A stretch of DNA of 64,000 nucleotides from JALOKP01 sp963800865 (lineage in GTDB: Bacteria > Acidobacteriota > Polarisedimenticolia > J045), in the NCBI GenBank assembly GCA_963800865.1, contig CAWDCL010000005.1, positions 496,001-560,000 of the forward strand, in the 5' to 3' direction. Shown piece after piece: positions 1 to 9,167 of the stretch (positions are counted from its first letter, which is position 1; every line of letters begins with the position of its first letter). A program made the position numbers and the translations under genes. Under the pieces are notes generated by a model. It did no database searches. It worked only from the letters and a program-made list of their open reading frames with translations, and was not told where the DNA came from.

Positions 1-1
1 G

Positions 2-607
2 GGCGATGAGAGCCTTGCCGGCCGGGTTCCGGCCGACCCGCTGGCCGCGCTCGCGTCCGAGGCCGGACGCGGCCACGCCGAGGCGGCGGAGCAGCTCTTC
101 GCGGCCCTCCGTCCGCGGCTGACGCGGATCGCGCTGGCCGTCGGCGCACCGCCCGACGACGTGCCGGACCTGGTCCAGGAGACGCTGGTCGCGGCGCACC
201 GCGCGCTGCCGCGCTTCGATCCGGAGCGCGGGCGCGTCGAGGCCTGGGCGGCGACGATCCTCGTCCGCCGCATCCGCAACTTCGCCCGCGGGCGCAGCCG
301 CATGGCGCGGGCGCTGGCCTCCTTCGGCCGGCCGCGCGCCGCGCGCGCCCACGTCGCCGCGCGCGTACCGGACGACGTCGCTGCGCTCGACGCGCGGCTG
401 ACGCTCACGCGGCTGCTGGCCGGGCTGACCGCGGAGCAGCGCGAGATCGTCGCGCTTTACGAGATCGCGGAGTGGAGCGCGGAGGAGGTCGCGGCCGCGC
501 TGGGGATCGCGCCGACCACGGTGCGGTCGATCGCGCGCGACGCCCGCCGGCGCCTGGCGCAGGAAGCGCAGCGCCTCGCGGCGCACGACGAGGAGGCACG
601 ACGATGA
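2..607 (+). CDS. ECF-type RNA polymerase sigma factor (5' end cut by window)
   Basis: The frame is open from the window edge, so the true start lies upstream. Visible region 2 includes the DLVQETLVAAHRAL helix and a WAATILVRRIRNF stretch. After a basic linker comes region 4, with LTAEQREIVALYEI and the helix-turn-helix around EEVAAALGIAPTTVRS. Sigma factors of this class direct RNA polymerase to a small regulon and are usually held by a membrane-bound partner. The stop overlaps the next start by four bases (ATGA, 604-607), so the next gene is translationally coupled and is the expected regulator. A GTG at 161 also opens this frame, but sequence before it (about 53 codons) is clearly sigma-like, so the longer form is preferred. 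Confidence 0.85.
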   Translation, partial: GDESLAGRVPADPLAALASEAGRGHAEAAEQLFAALRPRLTRIALAVGAPPDDVPDLVQETLVAAHRALPRFDPERGRVEAWAATILVRRIRNFARGRSRMARALASFGRPRAARAHVAARVPDDVAALDARLTLTRLLAGLTAEQREIVALYEIAEWSAEEVAAALGIAPTTVRSIARDARRRLAQEAQRLAAHDEEARR

Positions 608-1101
608 GCGACCACGATCGCGAGCGGGCGCCGCGCGGCGGGAACGGCGGCAACGGCGGGAACGGCGGCGCCAGGAATGGTGACGACCGCTCCGGGGTGC
701 AGTTGCTACGCGAGGCGCTGGAGCGCGTGGCGGCGGGGCTGCCGGAGCGGCGGGACGAGACCGCGTCGGGGCGCAGGTTCGCGACGCGGACCGCCCGGAC
801 GGCGCGCTGGCGCGCGCTGGCCGCGGCGGCGGCGGTGCTGATCGCGGCCGCGGGCGTCACCTGGATGATCACCGCACCCGGACCGGTCGGAGGTAGCGCG
901 CGGGTCGCAGAGAGCGAACTTCGCATCGAGCTGTTCCGCGTGCGCGGCCGCGCGGTGCCGGCCTCGGTCGTCGCGCCGCAGGGTGCCGGCTCGGTGCTGG
1001 TGATTCCGCAGGTCGGACGTGAGCAGGACCCGACGGCTCCGCGGGGTCCGAAGACCCCGACGAGCCCGGATGGAACTGCGCTCCCCGGAGGTGCTTCATG
1101 A
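604..1101 (+). CDS. Single-pass membrane protein, putative anti-sigma partner
   Basis: A 165-residue protein with a polar, glycine/asparagine-rich N-terminus (three GGN repeats), a short helical stretch around LLREALERVAAGLP, and one transmembrane helix near residues 78-94. The remaining 70 residues would lie outside the cytoplasm. No zinc-binding anti-sigma motif (HxxxCxxC) is visible, so the anti-sigma role is inferred only from topology and from coupling to the sigma gene. It ends in an ATGA overlap with the TonB-C-domain gene. It could instead be a stress-signal receptor or a protein of unknown role. Confidence 0.6.
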   Translation: MSDHDRERAPRGGNGGNGGNGGARNGDDRSGVQLLREALERVAAGLPERRDETASGRRFATRTARTARWRALAAAAAVLIAAAGVTWMITAPGPVGGSARVAESELRIELFRVRGRAVPASVVAPQGAGSVLVIPQVGREQDPTAPRGPKTPTSPDGTALPGGAS

Positions 1102-1994
1102 GAAACGCTGCGCTGCTCGTGCTGATGGTGTTCATCGTTGCTGCGTCCGGCGTCGTGATGGCCGGCCCGCCCGACCCGGCATCGCCGATTCCCGTGCTGT
1201 CCGCGGCCCCCTACTACCACCTGCGGGTCGTGCGCGTGACCGGCGCCGACGCCACCCGCGGCGCCGCGGTGGGCTGCGACGGCTTCTGCGGCCGGCCGAT
1301 CGTCGCGCCGGCCGAGGAGGCGTGGGGCACGCCCCAGCAGCTCGACGCGATCGCCAAGGGCCTGGGCGGCGCTCGGGCCGAGGCGGTGACCGGCTTCATC
1401 GTGCAGCCGGATCCGTCCGGCACGGCGCGCTTCGAGGCCACCGTCTACCCGGGCGAGACCGGGGTGCGGCTGCGCTTCGCGGGCAAGGCCCCCTCGGATG
1501 GGAACGCGCCGCACGACCTGTCGCTCGAGCTGCTGCCGCTCGGCGGCGGCACCGCGCTGGCCGAGGCGCGCGTGCTGGCCGCCCCGCAGCGGACGGTCGC
1601 GATCGCCGCGCCGTCACCGCTCGCGGGCGAGTGGATCGTGCTCGCGGTGACGGCGCTGGCGCCCGCCGAGGCGGAGCGGAAGATCGCCACCGACGCCCCG
1701 ATCGAGATCGTCAGCGGCGACGTGACGCCGCCCAAGCTGATCGAGAAGGCGGAGCCCGTCTACCCGCCGGCGGCGCGCAAGGAAGGGCGCCAGGGCAGCG
1801 TGATCGTCCAGTCGGTGATCGACAGCGAGGGACACGTGCGCGCGCCGGTCCTGCTGCAGGTGCCCGCGGGGTGCGAAGACCTCGCGGCGTCGGTGGTGGA
1901 GGCGGTGTCGCGCTGGAAGTACGCGCCGGCGACGCGCGGCGGCAAGCCGGTGACGGTCTACTTCACGGTCACCGTCCGCTTCAAGCTGGAGTAA
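1098..1994 (+). CDS. TonB C-terminal domain protein, exported
   Basis: A 298-residue protein with an N-terminal signal sequence (residues 1-22, ending near VVMAG). A middle region of no recognised family follows. The C-terminal TonB-type domain (about 205-298) carries the family hallmarks YPPAARKEGRQGSV, VIDSEGHV and a final WKYAPA strand. Unlike a classical energy-transducing TonB it has no Pro-rich spacer and no obvious retained membrane anchor, so energy transduction is doubtful. Such single-domain proteins are common downstream of sigma or BlaR-type sensors. It ends only 4 bp from the convergent murI stop. Confidence 0.7.
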   Translation: MRNAALLVLMVFIVAASGVVMAGPPDPASPIPVLSAAPYYHLRVVRVTGADATRGAAVGCDGFCGRPIVAPAEEAWGTPQQLDAIAKGLGGARAEAVTGFIVQPDPSGTARFEATVYPGETGVRLRFAGKAPSDGNAPHDLSLELLPLGGGTALAEARVLAAPQRTVAIAAPSPLAGEWIVLAVTALAPAEAERKIATDAPIEIVSGDVTPPKLIEKAEPVYPPAARKEGRQGSVIVQSVIDSEGHVRAPVLLQVPAGCEDLAASVVEAVSRWKYAPATRGGKPVTVYFTVTVRFKLE

Positions 1995-1998
1995 CGCG

Positions 1999-2827
1999 CT
2001 ACGCGTGGGGCCCGAGGACGGCGACCTCGGGCTCCGGCAGCGGCGCGCCGAGGAACCGGTCCGCCACGCCGCGGAACGAGCCGCCCGGATCGGTGACGAA
2101 GATCCGGTCGCGCCCCGGCCGCAGCAGGCCGCCACCCTTCGCCGCGCCGCGTCCTGCCGGCAGCGGCGAGCGGCTTTCCTTCGTGCGCCGCCGCTGCGCG
2201 CGCCACCGCCGCGGCCGAGTCGACCAGCGTCACGCCCGGCCCCATCGTCCTGGCGATCGTCGCCGCCAGCAGCGGGTAGTGCGTGCAGCCCAGCACCAGC
2301 GCGTCGATCCCGTGCGCGCGCACCGGCGCGAGGTAGCGCTCCGCGACCAGCGCGGGGATCTCGCCGTCGGTCCACCCCTCTTCGGCCAGCGGCACGAAGA
2401 GCGGGCAGGCCGCGGAGTGGACGTCTATCCCCGGGCGCAGCTCGCGCAGCCGGCGGCCGTAGGCGTCGGAGCGGATCGTCGCCGGCGTGCCGATCACTCC
2501 GATCCGCCCGCTCGCCGTCGCCGCCAGCGCCTCCTGCACCCCCGGCTCGACCACCCCCAGCACCGGCCCGGGGAAGATCTCGCGGAAGACGTCCAGCGCC
2601 AGCGCCGAGGCCGTGTTGCAGGCGACGATCAGCCCGTCCGCGCCGCGGCCGGCGAGGAACTCCGCCGCCTCGCGTGCGTAGCGCCGCACGGTCTCGACCG
2701 AGCGGATGCCGTACGGGACGCGCGCGGTGTCGCCAAGATAGTCGAGCGGGTCGTCGGGCAGCAGTTCCTTGAGCGCGTGGACGACCGTCAGGCCGCCGAC
2801 GCCGGAATCGAAGACGCCCCACTTCAC
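1999..2827 (-). CDS. murI: Glutamate racemase, frameshifted near C-terminus
   Basis: Makes D-glutamate for peptidoglycan by racemising L-glutamate. The N-terminal DSGVGG loop (residues 7-12) and both catalytic cysteines are present: Cys70 in VACNTAS and Cys181 in LGCTHYPLL. After roughly residue 215 (AHEGKPLAA) the frame is lost. The expected ending (RIFVTDPGGSFRGVADRF and a TAG stop at 1999-2001) continues one base out of phase, with the break between about 2130 and 2190. The span is 3n+1 bases, so one base is extra. The GTG start overlaps the GerMN stop (GTGA). It is the last gene of a wall operon with the amidase and GerMN genes. Confidence 0.85.
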
Positions 2828-3513
2828 GGCGTGGCCTGCGGTGCCGGAGCGGACGGCGGCGGCGGGTCCGGCGCGGCCTCCGGGGACGGCGGCAGCAGCG
2901 AGGCCGGTGGCGGCGGCCCGGGCCACTCGTACCCGGTGTAGGTCCGCGTCACGTCGACGTGCCCCGCCAGCGTCTCGGCCGGCTCGCCCGACACCAGGAA
3001 GCCGACGCGGGCCACCTCCTCGAGGTTCTCGTTCAGCGAGCGCGCCAGCGCCGCGACCAGCGCCAGCTCCTCGTCGGAGCCGCCGACCACGCGCAGGCTC
3101 GGCCCCTCGAGGTCGACCCACGCGATGCCCCGGTCGTCGATCAGCACCTCGCGCAGGCGGACTCCGGCGCGCACCGGCGCAACGGCGCCCGTCGCCTCCG
3201 GCACGCCGTCGAGCACGAGCCGCGCGATCTGCCGCGCGCGCTCCACCGGCGACGGGAAGTAGACGATCTGCGCCGGCACGGCGGCCAGGGCGAGCGCTTC
3301 GCCCGGGGCGCGCAGGTAGATCGTCACCTCCTCGTAGGTGACCTCGGATTCCGCGACGGCCGCGGCCGCCGGCTTCGCGGCGTTGCCGGGCGCGCCGTCC
3401 GCGCGGCCGCGCGGCGCGCGCCCGCACGACGAGATCCCTATCCCGGCCAGGATCAGCAGGCCGCCGAGGACGCCCACCGCGAGGCCCAGCGCGGTCGCCG
3501 CCCTGCGGTTCAC
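2824..3513 (-). CDS. GerMN-domain lipoprotein-like protein
   Basis: A 229-residue protein starting at a GTG that overlaps the amidase stop (GTGA). A transmembrane or lipoprotein-type segment with Cys at SSCGRAP is followed by a GerMN domain: VTIYLRAP, PAQIVYFPSPVERARQIARLVLDG, VRLREVLIDDRGIAWVDL and LARSLNENLEEVARVGFLVSGE. GerMN domains occur in spore-germination and cell-wall-associated proteins and often sit next to N-acetylmuramoyl-L-alanine amidases, as here. A proline-rich tail ends the protein. A role in positioning or regulating the amidase at the envelope is inferred from context; there is no other sign of sporulation in the window. Confidence 0.8.
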   Translation of the reverse strand: MNRRAATALGLAVGVLGGLLILAGIGISSCGRAPRGRADGAPGNAAKPAAAAVAESEVTYEEVTIYLRAPGEALALAAVPAQIVYFPSPVERARQIARLVLDGVPEATGAVAPVRAGVRLREVLIDDRGIAWVDLEGPSLRVVGGSDEELALVAALARSLNENLEEVARVGFLVSGEPAETLAGHVDVTRTYTGYEWPGPPPPASLLPPSPEAAPDPPPPSAPAPQATP

Positions 3514-4437
3514 CGGGGGGCCCCGGCGGCGGCCCCGCGCGCGCCGACCTTGGCGCGGTACTGCTTGAGCGCGGCTGCGAGCGCCTCCGAGAGCTTGCGG
3601 CGGTACTCGCCGTCGGCCAGGCGCTTCTCCTCCTCCGGGTTGGTGAGGAAGCCCAGCTCGACCAGCACCGCCGGCATCGTCGCGCCGACCAGCACGCGGA
3701 ACGGCGCCTGCCGCACGCCACGGTCGGTGATCGCGAGCGCGCCATTCAGCTCGCGCTGCACGATCTCCGCCAGCTGCGAGCTCTGCTCGAGGTAGATCGT
3801 CTGCGCCATGTCCCAGAGGATCAGCGGGATGGCGGCGCCCCCGTCGCCCGGGGCGGCGTCCGCCGGGGCCTCGCCGTTGACCCCCGCCGCGTCGTTCTCG
3901 AGCGCGGCGACGGTGCGCGCCGCGTCGTCGGTGGCGTCGCGCGACAGGAAGTAGGTCTCGGCGCCGCGCGCCTTGGACGAGCGCGAGGCGTTGGCGTGGA
4001 GCGAGACGAAGACGTCGGCCCGCTGGACGTTGGCGAGCTCGGCGCGCTGGTCGAGCGTCGGGCCGTCGTCCCCCTCGCGGGTCAGGACGACCTCGAAGCC
4101 GTCGGCCTTGAGGAGGGCCGCGAGGCGGCGCGCCATGTCGAGCGTGAGGTCCTTCTCTTTCAGGCCGGAAGGGCCGATCGCGCCGTCTTCGGTCGCGCCG
4201 TGGCCGGGGTCGAGGACCACGCGGAAGGCCGAGGGGGCGGCGGGGGCCGGGGCCGGTGCGGACCTCGGGCGGCGTGGCCGGCGCGGCCGCGGGCGGGGGC
4301 ACCGCGGGTGGCGCGGCCGGGGGCGGTGTCGGCGGGCCCGGTGGGACCTGGGGGCCGGCCCCCGCGCCGGGCGCGGCGGCGAGGATGAAGAGCGCGGCGA
4401 GGGCGGCGGCGAGCGGTCGCGCGGAGCGGTTCGTCAC
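3510..4437 (-). CDS. N-acetylmuramoyl-L-alanine amidase (AmiC-type), frameshifted in linker
   Basis: Zinc amidase that cuts the peptide from N-acetylmuramic acid. The catalytic domain begins VVLDPGHGATEDGA (first zinc His) and contains ARRLAALLKADGFEVVLTR, DVFVSLHANAS (second zinc His) and VLVELGFLTNPEEEKRL with the catalytic Glu. A signal peptide (VTNRSARPLAAALAALFIL) and a Pro/Ala linker lie one base out of phase upstream. The frame changes at about 4230-4270, inside G/C-rich tracts, so I join them from a GTG at 4437. If the upstream part were not joined, the protein would lack an export signal, which this enzyme needs. It is first in the operon with GerMN and murI. Confidence 0.78.
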
Positions 4438-4562
4438 GGGGCGGATTGTAGTCTCAAGAAGGAGGGGGTCCACGGCCGGCCGGGGCCCCGCGCGTTGACA
4501 CCCCCCGCGCCGTTCCTATACTTGCCGCGCCCGCCGAAGGCCGCCGGGCGTCAGGTCCGCGC

Positions 4563-4639
<77 letters not shown>

Positions 4640-4665
4640 TTCCTTCCGCGGCCGGCCGCGGCCCG

Positions 4666-5001
4666 TCACCCGACCAGCGCGTCGATCTTCGCCGCGCAGA
4701 TGAAGTCGTTCTCGGACAGCCCTTTCACCGAGTGGGTCGAGAAGCGCACGCGCGCGTAGTTGTAGCCCAGCTCGAGATCCGGGTGGTGGTCCTCGGCGTT
4801 GGCGATCCAGGCGACGGCATTGATGAAGTTCATCGTGCGGTAGAAGTCGGGGAACTTGAACTCCCGGCGGATCCCGGCGCCGTCCGCGTCGACGCTCCAG
4901 CCGTGGACCTGCGCGAGCAGTTCCTGGACGCGGGCCGGGGAGAGCCGTCCCTCCGGGGCCCCTTCGTACGGCCGGCAGTGCCGGTCCTTGAGATCGCTCA
5001 T
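4666..5001 (-). CDS. phhB: Pterin-4a-carbinolamine dehydratase
   Basis: A 111-residue protein of the PCD family, which dehydrates 4a-hydroxytetrahydrobiopterin and regenerates the cofactor of aromatic amino-acid hydroxylases. The signature NAEDHHPDLELGYN lies mid-protein with the paired histidines, followed by RVRFSTHSVKGLSENDF, where the Thr-His-x-x-x-Gly-Leu motif supplies another active-site residue. The ATG at 5001 has a good ribosome site (AAAGGGA) about 6 bases ahead. No phenylalanine hydroxylase is in the window, so the protein may serve molybdopterin or another pterin pathway. It converges on tRNA-Glu and diverges from the dikinase-like gene. Confidence 0.9.
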   Translation of the reverse strand: MSDLKDRHCRPYEGAPEGRLSPARVQELLAQVHGWSVDADGAGIRREFKFPDFYRTMNFINAVAWIANAEDHHPDLELGYNYARVRFSTHSVKGLSENDFICAAKIDALVG

Positions 5002-5111
5002 CGCCGTTCCCTTTCGCCGCGGGCCGGGCGGCCGGGCCCGGAAGGCGGCAATGTAGCACCCACGGCCGGTTCGCTGGTAACTTTCCCGGCCCCCCAAGGA
5101 GCCCCGCACGG

Positions 5112-7439
5112 ATGACCCCCCCGGCCCACGACCCGGCCGAGAGCCGGCAGCGCATCGAGCAGGCCTTCTCCTCCTTCCCGAGCCTCGAGGAGAAGATCGG
5201 CCGGGCGCTGATGGTGGCGCTGCACAGCCGCGGGGTCGTGACGATCGACGAGATCTACGCCGAAGCGCGGCAGCGCATCGGGCGCCCGCTCGAGAATGCG
5301 ACCGAGCACGCGAAGGACGACAACGTCCAGCTCGCGCACCGCTGGGACGAGCTGGAGCGCGCCGAGATCGAGAAGGTCACGCTCGAGCGCGCGGCCGGTT
5401 CGCTGACGCCGGACGAGATCGACGACCTGGTCAACCTGACCCGCAAGCGCGAGGAGGCCCAGGGCCTCGAGGAGATCGCGAACCTCTCGCAGGTCTCGTT
5501 CCGGCTGCTGGCCGAGGCGGTGCACCGCTTCTGCCGGCTGCCCGAGGGCCAGACCGCGATCCCGGAGTGGGAGTCGCTCGGGGTGCGGGTCGCGCTGACG
5601 CGGCACTTCATCTCGGACCAGCTGGAGTTCATCCGCGTCGCCAAGAACTACTTCCGGATCCGCGATTTCGAGGGGCTGATCGACCGGATCGTCGGCGACG
5701 ACCACGGGATGGGGCGGATCGGCGGCAAGGCGGCGGGGATCATGCTGGCCGGCCTGGTGCTGGAGCGCGCACGCCAGGACGACCCGCACGCGCCCAAGCT
5801 CCCGATCCACCTGCCCGAGTCGTACTTCCTGCGCTCGGATGCGATCGAGCAGTACATGGATCACAACCAGCTCAAGGAGTTCCTGGGGCAGAAGTACAAG
5901 CCGATCGACACGATCCGGCAGGAATACCCGGTCGTCCTCAACCTCTTCAAGAACGGCCAGTTCCCGGGCCACGTCCTCGACCGGCTGCGGAAGCTGCTCG
6001 AGCGCGTCGGTCCGTCGCCCCTGATCGTCCGCTCGTCGAGCCTGCTCGAGGACCGCTTCGGGGCCTCGTTCGCCGGCAAGTACCGCAGCGTCTTCCTCGC
6101 CAACCAGGGGCCGCTCGAGCAGCGTCTCGTCCAGCTCACCGGCGCGATCGCCGAGGTCTACGCCAGCATCTTCGCGCCCGACCCGATCAGCTACCGCCGG
6201 CGCCACGACCTGATCGACTACGACGACTCGATGGCGGTGCTGATCCAGAAGGTCGTCGGCCGGCGCTACGGGCCGTACCTCCTGCCGACCTGGGCCGGCG
6301 TGGCCTTCTCGCGCAACGAGTACCGCTGGAGCCCGCGGATCCAGCGCGACGACGGCCTGGCGCGCGTCGTCTTCGGGCTGGGCACGCGCGCGGTCGACCG
6401 CGTGGCGTCCGACTACCCGCGGATGGTCGCGCTCGGGCTGCCGACGCTGCGGCCGGTCGCCTCCGCGGCGGAGATCCGGCGCTACTCGCAGCGCTACGCC
6501 GACGTGATCAACATCGAGAAGGACTGCTTCGAGACCGTCTCGTTCGTCGACCTGCTGGCGCACGGCGCGTTCCCCGGGCTGGACCAGGTCGTCTCGATCG
6601 ACACCGACTTCGAGATCCGCAAGCCGACGACCTCGAGGATCGACCGGCCGCCGTCGAAGCTGGTCCTGACCTTCGACCGCTGGGCCTCGGAAAGCGAGAT
6701 CCCGGCGCTGCTGCGCTGGATCCTGACGACGCTCGAGAAGTCCTACGGCGTGCCGATGGACATCGAGTTCGCATTCGACGGCGAGCGGTTCTACCTGCTC
6801 CAGGCCCGGCCCCAGGCCTGGCACGAGGAGGAGGTCGCCGTCCGCGTGCCGCGCAACGTGGCCTCGGAGCGGCGGATCTTCAGCGCCTCGCGGAACGTGC
6901 AGAACGGCTCGGTCCACGGGATCGACGTCGTCGTGCTGGTCGACCCGCGCGACTACGACCAGCTGCCGTCGATGCAGGACCGGCAGCGCGTCGCGCACGC
7001 GGTCGGCCTCCTGAACGACCGGTTGAAGGAGCGCACCTTCGTCCTGATGGGCCCGGGGCGCTGGGGCTCGAACGACATGCGGCTGGGCGTGAAGGTGGGG
7101 TACGCCGACATCAACAACGCCCGGATGCTGGTCGAGATCGCGCGTGTCAAGGAGGGACAGGTCCCCGAGGTGTCGTTCGGGACCCACTTCTTCCAGGACC
7201 TGGTCGAGTCCGACATCCGCTACCTGCCGCTCTACCCCGACGACGCCGGCACCGACTTCAACGAGGCCTTCCTGCGCGACCACCACAACCGGTTCGCCGA
7301 GCTGGTCCCGGAGCTGGCCGACCTGGCGGCGGTGATCAAGGTCGTGGACGTGCCGCGCGCCAGCGGCGGACTCGTGCTCAACGTCGACATGGACGGCGGC
7401 AACCAGGAAGCGCTGGGATACCTTGCGCCGCCCGCCTGA
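5112..7439 (+). CDS. PEP/pyruvate-binding (PPDK N-terminal) domain protein
   Basis: A 775-residue protein with a Shine-Dalgarno AAGGAG 10 bases before the ATG. Residues 1-185 are helical and unrecognised. The middle (about 195-570) matches the nucleotide-binding half of pyruvate phosphate dikinase/PEP synthase: GRIGGKAAGIMLAGLVL, IVRSSSLLEDRFGASFAGKYRSVF, and near the end DIEFAFDGERFYLLQARPQ. There is no swivelling phosphohistidine domain and no TIM-barrel PEP domain. The last 200 residues instead form another region with FVLMGPGRWGSNDMRLGVKVGYADINNA. It is therefore not a complete dikinase. A phosphotransfer or regulatory role is possible, but the reaction is unknown. The next gene overlaps it by 17 bp. 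Confidence 0.75.
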   Translation: MTPPAHDPAESRQRIEQAFSSFPSLEEKIGRALMVALHSRGVVTIDEIYAEARQRIGRPLENATEHAKDDNVQLAHRWDELERAEIEKVTLERAAGSLTPDEIDDLVNLTRKREEAQGLEEIANLSQVSFRLLAEAVHRFCRLPEGQTAIPEWESLGVRVALTRHFISDQLEFIRVAKNYFRIRDFEGLIDRIVGDDHGMGRIGGKAAGIMLAGLVLERARQDDPHAPKLPIHLPESYFLRSDAIEQYMDHNQLKEFLGQKYKPIDTIRQEYPVVLNLFKNGQFPGHVLDRLRKLLERVGPSPLIVRSSSLLEDRFGASFAGKYRSVFLANQGPLEQRLVQLTGAIAEVYASIFAPDPISYRRRHDLIDYDDSMAVLIQKVVGRRYGPYLLPTWAGVAFSRNEYRWSPRIQRDDGLARVVFGLGTRAVDRVASDYPRMVALGLPTLRPVASAAEIRRYSQRYADVINIEKDCFETVSFVDLLAHGAFPGLDQVVSIDTDFEIRKPTTSRIDRPPSKLVLTFDRWASESEIPALLRWILTTLEKSYGVPMDIEFAFDGERFYLLQARPQAWHEEEVAVRVPRNVASERRIFSASRNVQNGSVHGIDVVVLVDPRDYDQLPSMQDRQRVAHAVGLLNDRLKERTFVLMGPGRWGSNDMRLGVKVGYADINNARMLVEIARVKEGQVPEVSFGTHFFQDLVESDIRYLPLYPDDAGTDFNEAFLRDHHNRFAELVPELADLAAVIKVVDVPRASGGLVLNVDMDGGNQEALGYLAPPA

Positions 7440-9114
7440 CCGCGCCTCCTCCCGCGCGCCGATCGTCGCGGCGGCCCTTGCCGTCGCGGCGGCCGCCTGC
7501 CCGGGCCCGCCTCCGCCCTCTCCCCCTCCCCTTCCCCCGAAAGCGACCACGCCCCCGATGACCGAATTCGAGATCGCGCAGACCAGGGACAGCATCGAAC
7601 GCACCATCCGCCAGGGGATCCGCGCGCCGGAGTTCGGCGACGGCAAGGACTGGCTCAACGTCAGCCGCCCGCTGTCGCTGAAGGAGGACCTGGCCGGGCG
7701 CATCGTGCTGCTCGACTTCTGGACCTTCTGCTGCATCAACTGCATCCAGATCCTGCCCGACCTGGCCTACCTCGAGCAGCGCTTCGCGGACGACCCGTTC
7801 GCGGTGGTCGGGATCCACTCGGCGAAGTTCGAGAACGAGCGCGACGCCGGCAACATCCGCCAGGCGGTGCTGCGCTACGGGATCGAGCACCCGGTGGTCA
7901 GCGACCCCGGGTTCGACATCTGGCGGCGCTACGGCGCCGGCGCCTGGCCGACGCTGATGGTGGTGGGCCCGGACGGCTACATCCTCGCCGCGATGTCGGG
8001 CGAGGGGCACCGGGACGAGCTGGAGCGGATCATCGCGGTCGCGCTCGACATCTACCGCGCGAAGGGGAAGCTCGCGCCGCGGCCGCTGCCGCTGGCGCCC
8101 GAGCGCGCGCGGCAGTCGCCGGGAGAGCTGGCCTTCCCCGGGAAGATCCTCGCGGATCCCGCGGGCGGGCGGCTGTTCGTCGCCGATTCGTCCCACGACC
8201 GGCTGGTCGTGCTGGGGCTCGACGGCCGCGTGCTCGAGACGATCGGCGGTGGCGGGCCGGGGCTGGCGGACGGCGGCTACGAGGCCGCGCGCTTCAGGAA
8301 GCCGCAGGGGCTCGCGCTCGGCGACGGCGTGCTCTATGTCGCCGACACCGGCAACCACGCCGTGCGCCGGGTCGACCTGGCGGCGCGCAGCGTCACCACG
8401 ATCGCGGGGACCGGCCGGCAGGGCCAGGATCGCATCGGGGGGCGCCCGGCCGCGATCCTGAACCTCGCCTCGCCCTGGGACCTGGCACTCGACGGCTCGA
8501 CGCTCTACGTCGCGATGGCCGGGACGCACCAGGTCTGGACGATCGACCTCGCCGCGGGGACCGCCCGCGCCTTCGCCGGCAACGGGCGCGAGGCCCGCAT
8601 GGACGGGCCGCTCGCGACGGCCGCGCTGGCGCAGCCGTCGGGCCTGGCGCTCGCGGGGCGGCGGCTGGTCTTCGCCGACAGCGAGTCGTCGAGCATTCGC
8701 GCGGTGGAGCTCGACGCGGGCAAGGTCGTGACGCTCGCCGGGGCGAGCCCGATCGCGCAGGACCTCTTCTCCTTCGGCGACGCCGACGGGCGCGGGATGG
8801 CCGCCAAGCTGCAGCACCCGCTCGGCGTGGCCGCCGCGCCGGACGGGTCGATCTTCGTCGCCGACAGCTACAACCACCGGATCAAGCGCCTGGACCCTTC
8901 GACCGGCGAGATCGTGACCGTCGCCGGCTCCGGGAAGCCGGGCGCTGCCGACGGGCCGCTGAAGGAGGCGTCGTTCTCCGAGCCGGGCGGGCTCACGGTC
9001 GCCGGGAACCTGCTCTACGTCGCCGACACGAACAACCACCGCGTGCGGGTCGTCGACCTCGCCGCGGGAACGGTGAGCACGCTCGCGGCTCCGGTGCCGA
9101 AGACCGCACCTTAG
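7423..9114 (+). CDS. NHLRC2-like thioredoxin-fold and NHL-repeat lipoprotein
   Basis: A 563-residue protein. A lipoprotein-type leader ends at Cys26 (AVAAAAC), suggesting a membrane-anchored periplasmic protein. A thioredoxin fold follows (about 66-205) with the redox motif FCCINC (Cys103, Cys104, Cys107), the form typical of NHLRC2 relatives, plus the cis-Pro region GAWPTLMVV. Residues 235-560 form a six-bladed NHL propeller with repeated LFVADSSHDRL, LYVADTGNHAVRRVD, IFVADSYNHRIKRLD and LYVADTNNHRVRVVD segments. The TTG start overlaps the previous gene by 17 bp, so the two are probably co-translated. Its substrate is unknown; oxidoreductase activity on exported proteins is inferred. Confidence 0.85.
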   Translation: MRRPPDRASSRAPIVAAALAVAAAACPGPPPPSPPPLPPKATTPPMTEFEIAQTRDSIERTIRQGIRAPEFGDGKDWLNVSRPLSLKEDLAGRIVLLDFWTFCCINCIQILPDLAYLEQRFADDPFAVVGIHSAKFENERDAGNIRQAVLRYGIEHPVVSDPGFDIWRRYGAGAWPTLMVVGPDGYILAAMSGEGHRDELERIIAVALDIYRAKGKLAPRPLPLAPERARQSPGELAFPGKILADPAGGRLFVADSSHDRLVVLGLDGRVLETIGGGGPGLADGGYEAARFRKPQGLALGDGVLYVADTGNHAVRRVDLAARSVTTIAGTGRQGQDRIGGRPAAILNLASPWDLALDGSTLYVAMAGTHQVWTIDLAAGTARAFAGNGREARMDGPLATAALAQPSGLALAGRRLVFADSESSSIRAVELDAGKVVTLAGASPIAQDLFSFGDADGRGMAAKLQHPLGVAAAPDGSIFVADSYNHRIKRLDPSTGEIVTVAGSGKPGAADGPLKEASFSEPGGLTVAGNLLYVADTNNHRVRVVDLAAGTVSTLAAPVPKTAP

Positions 9115-9167
9115 CTGCCCCGGTTCCCCCGATGGGGGATACTTCCGGCGCCCCCTACGGAGGTGTC

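Noticed and set aside
405..1514. Long minus-strand and alternative-frame open reading frames over the sigma factor and TonB-C genes
   Set aside because: They are Arg/Ala/Pro-rich translations typical of GC-rich shadow frames, without any family motif, and overlap well-supported genes on the other strand.
3510..4437. Amidase considered as a spore-germination (SleB/GerM) locus
   Set aside because: GerMN and amidase domains are found together in non-sporulating Gram-negative bacteria, and no other sporulation gene is present.
4998..7745. A 915-codon minus-strand open frame opposite the PEP/pyruvate-binding gene
   Set aside because: Composition is a mirror of the real gene's third-position GC bias (His/Arg/Val/Asp repeats), and the plus-strand protein has clear PPDK motifs and a ribosome site.
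9126..9138. CCCCC-GAT-GGGGG between the NHLRC2-like gene and the S9 peptidase as a terminator
   Set aside because: The stem is only five base pairs, with no T-run, and short G/C stems occur by chance in DNA this GC-rich.
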